NCBI GenBank assembly: GCA_947462925.1
Contig: CANHQP010000006.1
Span: forward strand, 19,125-83,124
Origin: Flavobacteriia bacterium
Lineage (GTDB): Bacteria > Bacteroidota > Bacteroidia > Flavobacteriales_D > Crocinitomicaceae
Length of the DNA: 64,000 nt
Direction of reading: 5' to 3'
The position numbers and the translations under genes are program-made. Positions 50,443 to 58,425 of the stretch are shown one piece after another. The first letter of the stretch is position 1; the number at the start of each line of letters is the position of its first letter. The notes under the pieces were generated by a model that saw only the letters and a program-made list of their open reading frames with translations, ran no database searches and was not told the DNA's origin.

Positions 50443-50548
50443 TTTTTTATATTTTAATTGGATGAATAAATACTATTCAATATTAACAAAACATTGGTTT
50501 CGATTGATTGAATTATGAAAATTTGTGCTTTTAAAAATCAATAAAAAC

Positions 50549-50584
50549 AAAAAAGGATTGCAAACTCAAAGCTTACAATCCTTT
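50549..50584 (-). terminator. Terminator after the bacilliredoxin gene
   Basis: AAAGGATTG pairs with CAATCCTTT around a 15-base loop, and the minus strand continues in T-runs. It lies 20 nt after the stop at 50604. Confidence 0.7.
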
Positions 50585-50603
50585 CAAAATTTGAATCGAT
50601 GAA

Positions 50604-51017
50604 TTAACAGAATTCGTTGTATGCTTCTGCCAAATTATCAGCAATCATTTGTGCTGTTCCGCCTTCGATATGGTGTCTTTCTAAAAAATGAACCAATTCA
50701 CCATCTTTGAAAAGTGCAATTGATGGTGATGATGGAGGATACGGCAAAAAGTATTTTCTTGCTTGCGCAACTGCTTCACCGTCAACACCTGCAAAAACAG
50801 TTGTCAAGTTCGCAGGAACTTTATCATTAGACAAAGATAATTTTACGCCTGGACGCATATTTCCGGCTGCACAACCGCAAACAGAATTCACAACCACCAA
50901 CACAGTTCCTTTAGAATCTGGAATGGAAGCATCAACTTCTGACGGAGTAACTAATTGTTTAAAGCCCACTTTAATAAGGTCTTCTTTCATCGGGGCAACT
51001 AATTGTTCTGGATACAT
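50604..51017 (-). CDS. BrxA/BrxB-family bacilliredoxin
   Basis: A 137-residue thioredoxin-fold protein of the YphP/YqiW family. The N-terminal YPEQLVAPMKEDLIKVGFKQL and the active site VVVNSVCGCAAGNMRP (CGC motif, about residues 53-55) are diagnostic. PYPPSSPSIALFKDGELVHFLERHHIEG follows, with the cis-Pro loop. In Firmicutes these proteins remove bacillithiol from proteins; in Bacteroidota members are common, and bacillithiol or another low-molecular-weight thiol is the suspected partner. It stands alone, followed by a terminator. Confidence 0.93.
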   Translation of the reverse strand: MYPEQLVAPMKEDLIKVGFKQLVTPSEVDASIPDSKGTVLVVVNSVCGCAAGNMRPGVKLSLSNDKVPANLTTVFAGVDGEAVAQARKYFLPYPPSSPSIALFKDGELVHFLERHHIEGGTAQMIADNLAEAYNEFC

Positions 51018-51362
51018 AACTTCTAAATTTGATAAACAAAGTTTAAATTAAACTAAGTGTTTTATTATTATATACAAAAGTAATCAATTATCAAATTGAT
51101 ATTATTTTTATCTCTTGAATTTTTAAGATATTGGACAAAAGAAAATAGACCGGAGACATTAGACTGTATTCATTTGATAAAACACATTATATTGTCGACA
51201 ATCCAAAATTCCAACACCGACGAGGTCAGCCACGAAGTGAGCGCGTAGCACCGACGAAGTCAATCTAATAATCTATAATTAGTCTTAAAGTTGCGTAGCA
51301 ACGTGTCTTAATATCTTAAAATCCTAAAGCGTAGCGGGTCTTTTTTTTAGTATTTTTGTGTC
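51018..51362. repeat. Intergenic repeat region upstream of hemJ
   Basis: No gene is seen. The region holds an AGACCGGAGACATTAGACTGTATT-type segment (51144-51172) shared with the der-era gap at 12001-12040. Two near-identical copies of CACCGACGA(G/A)GTCA follow at 51215-51228 and 51249-51262, then GCGTAGCA modules (51243 and 51293) and CTTAATATCTTAAAATCCTAAAG. The GC content of the central part is well above its surroundings. It ends with the promoter of hemJ (51351-51358). It looks like a composite of dispersed intergenic repeats. Confidence 0.65.
51351..51358 (+). promoter_or_regulatory. Predicted promoter -7 box 4 nt before hemJ
   Basis: TATTTTTG matches TAnnTTTG and ends 4 nt before the ATG at 51363, the same spacing as at queE and the SUFU gene. 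Confidence 0.5.
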
Positions 51363-51899
51363 ATGGATTTATTAACAGTTAAGGCTTTACATATCATTTT
51401 TGTGGTGAGTTGGTTTGCGGGGTTATTTTACATGGTTCGCTTGTTTATTTATCACGTGGAAGCACAAGCAAAATCTGACGTTGAGAAAGAAATTCTTTCG
51501 AATCAATTTGTCATCATGGAGAAGAAATTATGGTGGATCATTACCACGCCAGCGATGGTTTTGACCGTCATTTTTGGTGCTTGGATGGTGATTCTAAATC
51601 CAAGTTATTTGTACGCTCCTTGGTTTCAAATCAAGTTGGTTTTTGTTGTCTTGCTTTTGATTTACCATTTTTTGTGTCAAAATATCATGGTGAAATTCAA
51701 ACAAAATATTTTCCGATGGAAATCGACACAATTACGCTTGTGGAACGAATTAGCGACTTTGTTTTTGGTGGCCATCGTTTTTCTCGTTGTTTTAAAATCA
51801 ACTTTCAATTGGATTACCGGAACACTCGGATTTTTTGGCGTGGCAGTTGGACTTATGATTGCCATTCAAATCTACAAACGTTTGCGTTCTAAAAAATGA
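51363..51899 (+). CDS. hemJ: Protoporphyrinogen oxidase HemJ
   Basis: A 178-residue membrane protein with four helices, of the HemJ (UPF0093) family. The N-terminal VKALHIIFVVSWFAGLFYMVRLFIYHVEA, with its conserved His and Arg, is the family signature; LWWIITTPAMVLTVIFGAWM and WFQIKLVFVVLLLIYH follow. HemJ oxidises protoporphyrinogen IX to protoporphyrin IX in heme synthesis. Its last codons overlap the next start by 4 nt (ATGA), so it is co-transcribed with the glycosyltransferase gene, though the link is probably not functional. Confidence 0.9.
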   Translation: MDLLTVKALHIIFVVSWFAGLFYMVRLFIYHVEAQAKSDVEKEILSNQFVIMEKKLWWIITTPAMVLTVIFGAWMVILNPSYLYAPWFQIKLVFVVLLLIYHFLCQNIMVKFKQNIFRWKSTQLRLWNELATLFLVAIVFLVVLKSTFNWITGTLGFFGVAVGLMIAIQIYKRLRSKK

Positions 51900-53401
51900 T
51901 TGAATCCATCCAAAATATCGGAAATCATTCTTTGATTCTCTTAATTTGTTGGCTGATTTTTCTTGGTTTTACTATTTTTTCCTATTTCAAATTTCAACGA
52001 TTTACTTTACTTCTACTCTTTTTCACAGCTTTCTTTTTAGCGGCTGCGTTTGCTATGTTTGCACCCTATTTCTTCGCTTGGGATGAACAATTTCATGCTT
52101 TAGTCGGAAAAAATTTAGCCGAAAATCCATTTATTCCGAGATTATTTAGAAACGAACCTTTGGGTTTAAATCCTGAAAATTGGGTCAACGCGCAAGTTTG
52201 GCTTCACAAACAACCGCTTTTTACTTGGCAAATGGCGTTGAGTATCAAACTTTTTGGAAGCAATGTTTTTGCTGTGCGATTGCCTTCAGTACTTTTTCAT
52301 GGTTTACTGGTCGCTGCAATTTTTAGAATGGGAACCTTGATTTTGAATCGAAAAACTGGTTTTTTAGCAGCGTTGATAGCGATGCATTCCAGCTTTTTAC
52401 TTGGATTATTGTCTGGAAGAATTGGCACCGATCACAACGATTTCATTTTTCTTTGCTACATCACATTTTCATTTTGGGCGTGGTTCGAATTTCAAAATTC
52501 TCAAAAACAAAAATGGTTAATTTGGATTGGCGTTTTCGCTGGTTGCGCTGTTTTGACAAAATGGTTGGTCGGTTTACTCGTTTTTGGCGCTTGGGGATTT
52601 GTACTTTTGCAGCAATTCAAACAAGAACATTTTTGGCAAAAAACCATCTATTTTGTAAAAGCATTAGGAATATCTTGCCTGGTTTTTATTCCTTGGCAAA
52701 TTTATACCTTCATCAAATTTCCAACCGAAGCAGCATATGAAATGGCTTACAATACCAAACATGTCTCAGAGGTCATTGAAAAACACCAAGGTTCTGCTTG
52801 GTTTCATTATGAGCAAATTCAGACACTATACTTTCATCAAACAGAGTTTTTCGTTTTCTTGCTGTTGGGCATTTTAGCCTTTTTTTTAGCGAAAATTTCG
52901 AAGAAAAACATCCTTTTCATGCTTTCAAGTTTAATCCTTGTTTATGGGTTTTTTACCTACGTGCCTACCAAAATGCCCGCTTTTACAATTCCAGTTTTCA
53001 GTTTTGTCGCATTAATTATTGCTTTTGGATTGACCCATTTTTCATCTTTGATTAAAATAAATTGGTTACGTCGATCAACTCTTGCTTTGTTTGCATTGCT
53101 TATTTTGAATTGGATGTTCAAACCGGGACCGACGCTCACTGCCTATGGATTTAAAAACGACACCATGGAACAAGCAGGCCGAATCTCAAGAATTGAAGCG
53201 CAAAATTTCATCGCCAAAAATGGACAAAATAATCCCAAAAAAATTGTTTTTGGAATCAATGATTTTGAATATGCCAATATTTCGTGGATGTTCTTTCACA
53301 ATGAAATCGCGTATCCATTTATCCCAGCGGATGAAGATTTAAAAAGATTACAAAAAATGGGTTTTCAAACGGTAGTTTTTAAATCGAAAAAGGATTTTTA
53401 G
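51896..53401 (+). CDS. Membrane glycosyltransferase of the GT39/ArnT (PMT_2) type
   Basis: A 501-residue polytopic membrane protein with about 10-12 helices. It shows FAWDEQFHALVGKNLAENPFIPRLF near residues 58-80 (an Asp-Glu pair in the first periplasmic loop, as in ArnT and protein O-mannosyltransferases), KQPLFTWQMALSIKLFGSNVFAVRLPS and LLSGRIGTDHNDFIFLCY. It should move a sugar from a polyprenyl-phosphate donor onto lipid or protein at the outer face of the inner membrane. The sugar is unknown. It overlaps hemJ by 4 nt. Confidence 0.88.
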   Translation: MIESIQNIGNHSLILLICWLIFLGFTIFSYFKFQRFTLLLLFFTAFFLAAAFAMFAPYFFAWDEQFHALVGKNLAENPFIPRLFRNEPLGLNPENWVNAQVWLHKQPLFTWQMALSIKLFGSNVFAVRLPSVLFHGLLVAAIFRMGTLILNRKTGFLAALIAMHSSFLLGLLSGRIGTDHNDFIFLCYITFSFWAWFEFQNSQKQKWLIWIGVFAGCAVLTKWLVGLLVFGAWGFVLLQQFKQEHFWQKTIYFVKALGISCLVFIPWQIYTFIKFPTEAAYEMAYNTKHVSEVIEKHQGSAWFHYEQIQTLYFHQTEFFVFLLLGILAFFLAKISKKNILFMLSSLILVYGFFTYVPTKMPAFTIPVFSFVALIIAFGLTHFSSLIKINWLRRSTLALFALLILNWMFKPGPTLTAYGFKNDTMEQAGRISRIEAQNFIAKNGQNNPKKIVFGINDFEYANISWMFFHNEIAYPFIPADEDLKRLQKMGFQTVVFKSKKDF

Positions 53402-53496
53402 GGTGTTCGGATGTAGCACTGAAAAAATAAATCCTCCCTCAATTCATCCTTTCCTTGACTGATATTTTTATCTTTACAATGAAAAATTTACAAATC

Positions 53497-54276
53497 ATGG
53501 CATACAACAATATTATTGCAGAACAAAAAGGTCAAATTCTTTGGATAACAATCAATCGTCCATCGCAATTGAACGCTTTGAACAAAGAAACAATCCAAGA
53601 ATTGAGATTGGCTTTAGACGCAGCAAACAACGATTCCAAAATAGGCGTTGTGATTTTAACAGGTTCAGGCGAAAAATCTTTCGTTGCAGGCGCTGACATC
53701 AAAGAATTCGCTGATTTTGACACTGCCCAAGGAAAGGAATTGGCTGCAAAAGGCCAAGCTTTATTGTTTGATTTTATTGAAAATATGAGCAAGCCTGTCA
53801 TCGCTGCAGTAAATGGTTTTGCATTGGGTGGCGGATTGGAATTGGCCATGTCTTGTCATATCAGAATCGCTTCATCAAATGCAAAAATGGGACTTCCAGA
53901 AGTTTCTTTGGGATTGATTCCTGGTTACGGTGGAACGCAACGTTTGCCGCAATTGGTAGGACGTGGAAAAGCGAATGAAATGGTTTTCACTGCAGGAATG
54001 ATTCCAGCTGAAGAGGCACTGAAATGGGGATTGGTAAACGATGTTTGCGCCTTGGAAGAACTGCATGCAACTGCTGAGAAAATGGCAAATAAAATTCTAA
54101 ATAATTCCGCAACTGCAATCGCTAGTGCAATCGCTTCAGTAAATGCCAATTTCAAAAGTGGCGTGAATGGTTTTGAAGTCGAAATCGCTGAATTTGGCGC
54201 TTGTTTTGGCACTGCTGATTTCACTGAGGGAACAACGGCATTTATCGAAAAGAGAAAACCAAATTTTCGCGCTTAA
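53497..54276 (+). CDS. Enoyl-CoA hydratase/isomerase (crotonase)
   Basis: About 259 residues from the ATG at 53497 (AYNNIIAEQKGQILWITINRP); an ATG at 53479 and a TTG at 53455 would only add a non-conserved tail. It has the crotonase fold with oxyanion-hole motif NGFALGGGLELAMSCHIRIAS, the catalytic Glu residues in MGLPEVSLGLIPGYGGTQRLPQLVG, and AGADIKEFADFD earlier. It hydrates 2-enoyl-CoA in fatty-acid or butanoate metabolism; related crotonases (dehydratases, isomerases) are possible. Its stop abuts the TTG start of the flippase gene. Confidence 0.9.
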   Translation: MAYNNIIAEQKGQILWITINRPSQLNALNKETIQELRLALDAANNDSKIGVVILTGSGEKSFVAGADIKEFADFDTAQGKELAAKGQALLFDFIENMSKPVIAAVNGFALGGGLELAMSCHIRIASSNAKMGLPEVSLGLIPGYGGTQRLPQLVGRGKANEMVFTAGMIPAEEALKWGLVNDVCALEELHATAEKMANKILNNSATAIASAIASVNANFKSGVNGFEVEIAEFGACFGTADFTEGTTAFIEKRKPNFRA

Positions 54277-55728
54277 TTGAATCCAATTAAAAAACTTTTA
54301 GGGCAAACAGCCATTTATGGACTTCCTAGTATTTTGGGACGTCTGTTAAATTATTTGCTCGTTCCGTTGCACACCAAAGTGATCGACCCTGAAAAATACG
54401 GCGTCGTTTCTGAATTATATGCATGGGTTGCGTTTTTAATTGTCATTCTAACGTTTGGAATGGAAACTTCTTTTTTCAAATTTTTACACGAAAAAGAAGA
54501 CCGCGAAGAAGTTTTTCGAAATAGTTTTCTCACCGTCATCGGAATCAATATTGCATTTTTTGCGATCATGATTTTCTTCAATCAAAACATAGCCGATGCG
54601 ATGCTGTATTCAGATCACAATGAATACATTATCTTACTCATCACGATTGTTTGTATTGATGCGGTCACAAGCTTGCCTTTAGCAAAATTACGGGCAGAAG
54701 AAAAAGCAGTCAAATTTGCAACGATTCAATTTACTTCCATCGGAGTCAACATTTTACTCAATGTTATTTTGATTGGTTTTGTGGTAGATCGAAGCAATCC
54801 CGAAGAAGCTGTTTTCTTTATTTTGATTGCCAATTTATTGTCTTCATTGGTGAAACCTGTGATGTTGTACAAAGATTTCTTGTATCTCAAATGGACGTAC
54901 AACGTTGAACTTGCCAAGGAAATGCTGAAATATGCGGCGCCATTGGTCATTGCTGGTTTTGCTGGGATTATCAATGAAACCATCGACCGAATTCTGCTCA
55001 AACACGTTACTCACGCGAGTGGACATTCGATTGAATATTCTATGATTCAGGTGGGAATTTACAGTGCCTGTTACAAATTAGCGATGTTGGTCACAATCTT
55101 ATTACAAGCATATCGCTACGCTGCCGAACCGTTTTTCTTTGCACAGGCCAAAAATCAAGACAAAAACAAAGTATATATCAAAGTGATGAATTATTTCATT
55201 GCGATGGTTTGTGTTGTGTTTTTATTGGTGACTTTGAACATCGATATTTTCAAGCATTTTATCAGCAAGGAAAGTTATTGGGTTGGACTAAGCGTTGTGC
55301 CTGTTTTGTTGCTCGGAAATATTTTTCTAGGAATTTATTACAATCAAAGTATTTGGTACAAACTGAGCGGACAGACTAAATTTGGCGCTTACATTGCGAT
55401 TGGCGGAGCGAGTTTGACAATCATCATCAATTTGCTTTTTATACCAAAATACGGCTACACGGCATGTGCTTGGGCAACGATGATTGTATATGGTGCTCAA
55501 ATGGTTGCGTCTTATTTACTAGGGCAAAAATATTATCCAATCAAATACAATTTACGCAAATTTGCAGTTTATCTTGGAAGCAGTTTATTGCTTTTCTGGA
55601 TTTCAACTTGGTTTAGTTTTGAACCTGGAGGAATCGTGAAATTTTTCTTCAACAATTTTTTATTGCTTCTTTTTGTGGGACTATTTTGGTTTTTAGAAGA
55701 TCCTTTGAAAAATTTCAAAAAAGGTTAA
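54277..55728 (+). CDS. Polysaccharide or lipid flippase (MATE/Wzx fold), TTG start
   Basis: A 483-residue membrane protein with 12-14 hydrophobic helices. The N-terminus NPIKKLLGQTAIYGLPSILGRLLNYLLVPLHTKVIDPEKYGVVSEL is typical of Bacteroidota polysaccharide-biosynthesis flippases, which usually begin MNP. The stop of the previous gene (TAA) directly precedes the TTG, no ATG occurs until about residue 60, and the homologous N-terminus begins at this codon, so TTG is the start (TAATTG). It should flip lipid-linked oligosaccharides across the inner membrane. The substrate is unknown. Confidence 0.9.
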   Translation: MNPIKKLLGQTAIYGLPSILGRLLNYLLVPLHTKVIDPEKYGVVSELYAWVAFLIVILTFGMETSFFKFLHEKEDREEVFRNSFLTVIGINIAFFAIMIFFNQNIADAMLYSDHNEYIILLITIVCIDAVTSLPLAKLRAEEKAVKFATIQFTSIGVNILLNVILIGFVVDRSNPEEAVFFILIANLLSSLVKPVMLYKDFLYLKWTYNVELAKEMLKYAAPLVIAGFAGIINETIDRILLKHVTHASGHSIEYSMIQVGIYSACYKLAMLVTILLQAYRYAAEPFFFAQAKNQDKNKVYIKVMNYFIAMVCVVFLLVTLNIDIFKHFISKESYWVGLSVVPVLLLGNIFLGIYYNQSIWYKLSGQTKFGAYIAIGGASLTIIINLLFIPKYGYTACAWATMIVYGAQMVASYLLGQKYYPIKYNLRKFAVYLGSSLLLFWISTWFSFEPGGIVKFFFNNFLLLLFVGLFWFLEDPLKNFKKG

Positions 55729-55862
55729 AACAGCTTCGCGGTAATTACCTGATTTATCTTTAAATGCCTTTCAAAACAATTCGCTAATCAACTTGTTTCT
55801 AAAAAGAATTGGAATCCCGAATATTTCGTAATTTCACACTTCAATAAATTAAAAAAATCAAA

Positions 55863-56720
55863 ATGAAAAAAGTTATCTCAGCATTTTTGACATTATTTGT
55901 CGCGGTTGTATTTGGTTTTAACGGCCAAGCACAATCAATTAAAACACCTTCTTTAAGTCCTTTTTCAACAGTAAAACAAAACTTTGGTTTAACAGAATTG
56001 ACTGTGGAATACAGCAGACCAAGTGCTCGTGGACGTGCCGTTTTTGGTGATGTCGTGCCTTTTGACGCTCTTTGGAGAACTGGTGCGAATGCTTGCACAA
56101 AAATCACTTTTGGCGAAGATGTGAAAATTGAGGGCAAAGTAGTTCCTGCAGGAACTTATTCTTTGTTTACCATTCCTAGCAAAACAGAATGGACGATTAT
56201 TTTGAACAAAAACACCAAATTGAGCGGCTCTTTTGGCTATTCTGAAGCAGAAGATTTGATGCGTTTCAAAGCTGCAGTGAAAACCAAAGCAGAAAAAACA
56301 GAAACTTTTACAATCGATTTTGCTAATTTGAAGCCGCTTCAAGCAACGTTGGAAATGTCTTGGGAAAATACAGTTATAGCTTTTGATATCACTACAGAAG
56401 TAGATGAGCGCGTGATGAAAAATATCGAAACTACAATGGCGAAAGATGCAAGACCATTTTACACGGCTGCTTCGTATTACTACGACAACAAAAAAGACAT
56501 GAAACAAGCCTTGGATTGGGCAACAAAAGCGTTTGAATTAAATCCTGATGCTTATTGGGTAGCGAATTTGAAAGCTAAAATCCAATTGGAATTGAAAGAC
56601 TACAAAAACGCCATGGCGACTGCTGAAATTGTGAAAAAATTAGCGACAGCGGATGGTGATAATGCCTACGTTAAAATGGCTGATGAAATCATTGCAACAG
56701 CGAAAAAAGGCGGAAAATAA
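55863..56720 (+). CDS. DUF2911 secreted protein with TPR tail
   Basis: 285 residues: a signal peptide (KKVISAFLTLFVAVVFGFNGQAQ), a DUF2911 domain (about 25-180; LSPFSTVKQNFGLTELTVEYSRPSARGRAVFGDVVPFDALWRTGANACTKITF, then PAGTYSLFTIPSKTEWTIILNK), and a C-terminal TPR-like pair (about 195-285; ASYYYDNKKDMKQALDWATKAFELNPDAYWVANLKAKIQLELKDYKNAM). DUF2911 proteins are periplasmic or surface proteins of unknown function and common in this phylum. A strong terminator follows at 56745. Confidence 0.92.
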   Translation: MKKVISAFLTLFVAVVFGFNGQAQSIKTPSLSPFSTVKQNFGLTELTVEYSRPSARGRAVFGDVVPFDALWRTGANACTKITFGEDVKIEGKVVPAGTYSLFTIPSKTEWTIILNKNTKLSGSFGYSEAEDLMRFKAAVKTKAEKTETFTIDFANLKPLQATLEMSWENTVIAFDITTEVDERVMKNIETTMAKDARPFYTAASYYYDNKKDMKQALDWATKAFELNPDAYWVANLKAKIQLELKDYKNAMATAEIVKKLATADGDNAYVKMADEIIATAKKGGK

Positions 56721-56744
56721 ATTATATTTTCTTTTTTTTAAAGA

Positions 56745-56779
56745 GGGTTATTGCGGTTGGCAGTAATCCTTTTTTTTTT
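56745..56779 (+). terminator. Terminator after the DUF2911 gene
   Basis: GGGTTATTGC pairs with GCAGTAATCC (two wobble pairs) around GGTTG and is followed by ten T. Confidence 0.85.
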
Positions 56780-56826
56780 GAATGTAGTCGTGCAAAATTT
56801 GTTTTTGCTCTTTTCATTAATTATCG

Positions 56827-56834
56827 TACATTTG
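56827..56834 (+). promoter_or_regulatory. Predicted tRNA promoter, -7 box with -33 TTTG
   Basis: TACATTTG matches TAnnTTTG, and a TTTTTG sits about 20 bp upstream (56802-56807) as a -33 element. The tRNA begins 14 nt after the box. This is one of the few promoters here where both elements are recognisable. Confidence 0.65.
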
Positions 56835-56848
56835 GTGAGTCTTTTTTA

Positions 56849-56922
56849 GGGGGATTAGCTCATCTGGCTAGAGCGCAACGCTGGCAGCGTTGAGGTGATC
56901 GGTTCGAGTCCGATATTCTCCA
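56849..56922 (+). tRNA. tRNA-Ala (anticodon GGC)
   Basis: A complete cloverleaf: acceptor GGGGGAT paired with ATTCTCC, D arm GCTC/GAGC, anticodon stem CAACG/CGTTG with loop CTGGCAG (anticodon GGC, reading GCC and GCU), T arm ATCGG-TTCGAGT-CCGAT, and discriminator A. The G3-U70 wobble, the alanine identity element, is present. No CCA is encoded; the sequence after the discriminator is CAA. It is a single tRNA gene, not next to rRNA. Confidence 0.97.
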
Positions 56923-57014
56923 CAAAATTTTCAATGATTAAATTTATATTCTTGAGGGAATTCATTAAATTTGATTAATGAAAGCGTTGCTTTTACTTAA
57001 TTTCTGCAGTTTAG

Positions 57015-57626
57015 ATGCCAAAAACACAATCATATATTGAATCAGGAATTCTTGAAGCGTATGTTTTAGGCTCATTGTCTGAAAGTGAAAGTTTAGAAGT
57101 TGAATCAAATATAGCAGGCAATAAAGCCTTGCTTGATGAGATAGAAAAAATAAGTGAATCTTTGGAATCTTTTGCTAGAATGAACGCAATAGAACCTAAT
57201 CCAACAATCAAACCTTTTCTTTTAGCGACGCTAGATTACACTGAACGAATCAAAAATGGCGAAGCAGCCACTTTTCCTCCTGCGCTGAACGAAAGTTCCA
57301 CGATTGCAGATTTCTCGCCTTGGCTTTCTCGTGAAGACATGGTTTTGGAGGGTGAATTGGAATCTGTTCACGCCAAAATTATCGGCTACACGCCTGAGCA
57401 AATCACCGCCATCGTTTGGATCAAGGAAATGGCACCTGAAGAAATTCACACCAATGAATTTGAGCGTTTTTTAATCGTTGAAGGTTCTTGTGATATCCAG
57501 ATTGGAGAGACAATACACCAACTTCAAGCAGGTGATTTTCTTTCGATTCCACTTTTTGAAAACCATTTTGTGACTGTAACTTCTTCGATTCCATGTAAAG
57601 TCATTTTACAAAGGGTTGCCGCTTAA
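57015..57626 (+). CDS. Orphan cupin anti-sigma-like protein (ChrR type)
   Basis: A 203-residue protein. Residues about 1-75 (YIESGILEAYVLGSLSESESLEVESNI...NAIEPN) match the N-terminal sigma-binding zone of the anti-sigma factor at 38391. The remainder (about 105-200) is a cupin: HAKIIGYTPEQITAIVWIKEMAPEEIHTNEFERFLIVEGSCDIQIGETIHQLQAGDFLSIPLFENHFVTV, with possible metal ligands His (EEIHTNE), Glu and His (ENHF). It has no membrane helix. The arrangement equals ChrR-type anti-sigma factors that sense a stimulus through the cupin. No ECF sigma gene lies next to it; the neighbours are a tRNA and a SUFU gene. Confidence 0.85.
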   Translation: MPKTQSYIESGILEAYVLGSLSESESLEVESNIAGNKALLDEIEKISESLESFARMNAIEPNPTIKPFLLATLDYTERIKNGEAATFPPALNESSTIADFSPWLSREDMVLEGELESVHAKIIGYTPEQITAIVWIKEMAPEEIHTNEFERFLIVEGSCDIQIGETIHQLQAGDFLSIPLFENHFVTVTSSIPCKVILQRVAA

Positions 57627-57667
57627 ATCTTTTTTCCATTTTACCTGTTTTTTCTTTTAACAAGACT

Positions 57668-57675
57668 TATCTTTG
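57668..57675 (+). promoter_or_regulatory. Predicted promoter -7 box 4 nt before the SUFU gene
   Basis: TATCTTTG matches TAnnTTTG and ends 4 nt before the ATG at 57680. Confidence 0.5.
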
Positions 57676-57679
57676 AGTC

Positions 57680-58294
57680 ATGAATATCCTTGAGCATACA
57701 TTGATTGAAAGATTTGGCGAATACAATGTCAAAACGCATCCTTCTACGTCTGAAAATGATTTTCCTTTACTAGAAATCAAGATCGAAATGCGTTCGGAAA
57801 TCATCGTTTTGATGACAAATGGTTTGAGCGACTATGCAATGCCTGTTCCTGAAAAGTATAAAGATCGCAATCATGCTGAATTATATTTTTGCCTTCCAAG
57901 TTATTGGGATTTAACCACCGACAATGGAAAATGGGTCATTGAATGGATTCATAAATTAGCCAAGCATTGTATTGAAAAAGAAACTTGGTATGGAATAGGC
58001 CATACTTTCCCCAATGGAAATCCAGCGAGCCCTCTTTCCAATACGATGAAACAAAAATACTTGATGCTCAATGCGCCTTACTTTTTAGAGAAAGAATTGT
58101 CGCCTATTCAAACTGAAGACAAGGAAATTCACTTCTTAGGCATCATTCCCATCTTCGAAGATGAAATGGATTACAAAATGGGCAAAGGAACTTACAAGTT
58201 GTTGCAAAAGATTGAAGGCAAAGGCGTTTCTGAATTGTTAGATGATTACCGCATGAGCTGCTTGAAATCTAAATGGAGATTCTTTCAAAAGTAA
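57680..58294 (+). CDS. SUFU (suppressor-of-fused)-domain protein
   Basis: 204 residues, one SUFU domain. The motifs LLEIKIEMRSEIIVLMTNGLSDYAMPVPEKYKDRNHAELYFCLPSYWDL, WVIEWIHKLAKHCIEKETWYGIGHTFPNGNPASPLSNTMKQKYLMLN and FLGIIPIFEDEMDYKMGKGTYKLL are those of the bacterial branch. In bacteria, SUFU-domain proteins are often immunity-type or antitoxin-like proteins against polymorphic toxins, but also occur alone. No toxin is seen nearby, so no function is assigned. Confidence 0.88.
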   Translation: MNILEHTLIERFGEYNVKTHPSTSENDFPLLEIKIEMRSEIIVLMTNGLSDYAMPVPEKYKDRNHAELYFCLPSYWDLTTDNGKWVIEWIHKLAKHCIEKETWYGIGHTFPNGNPASPLSNTMKQKYLMLNAPYFLEKELSPIQTEDKEIHFLGIIPIFEDEMDYKMGKGTYKLLQKIEGKGVSELLDDYRMSCLKSKWRFFQK

Positions 58295-58375
58295 AATCTT
58301 AATTCTATTTTAGGTTCAATATTTACGGGTTGGTAAATCTTTTTGTTCTCAATATTTCGCAGAAATTTATTCCAA

Positions 58376-58409
58376 TAAAAAAGGGGCTAAGTTAAGACTT
58401 AGCCCCTTT
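58376..58409 (-). terminator. Terminator after the OmpA/TSP3 gene
   Basis: A 13-bp stem (AAAGGGGCTAAGT with ACTTAGCCCCTTT) with a four-base loop and, on the minus strand, a T-rich tail. It lies 17 nt after the stop at 58426. Confidence 0.85.
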
Positions 58410-58425
58410 CAAATATCTATGAAGA

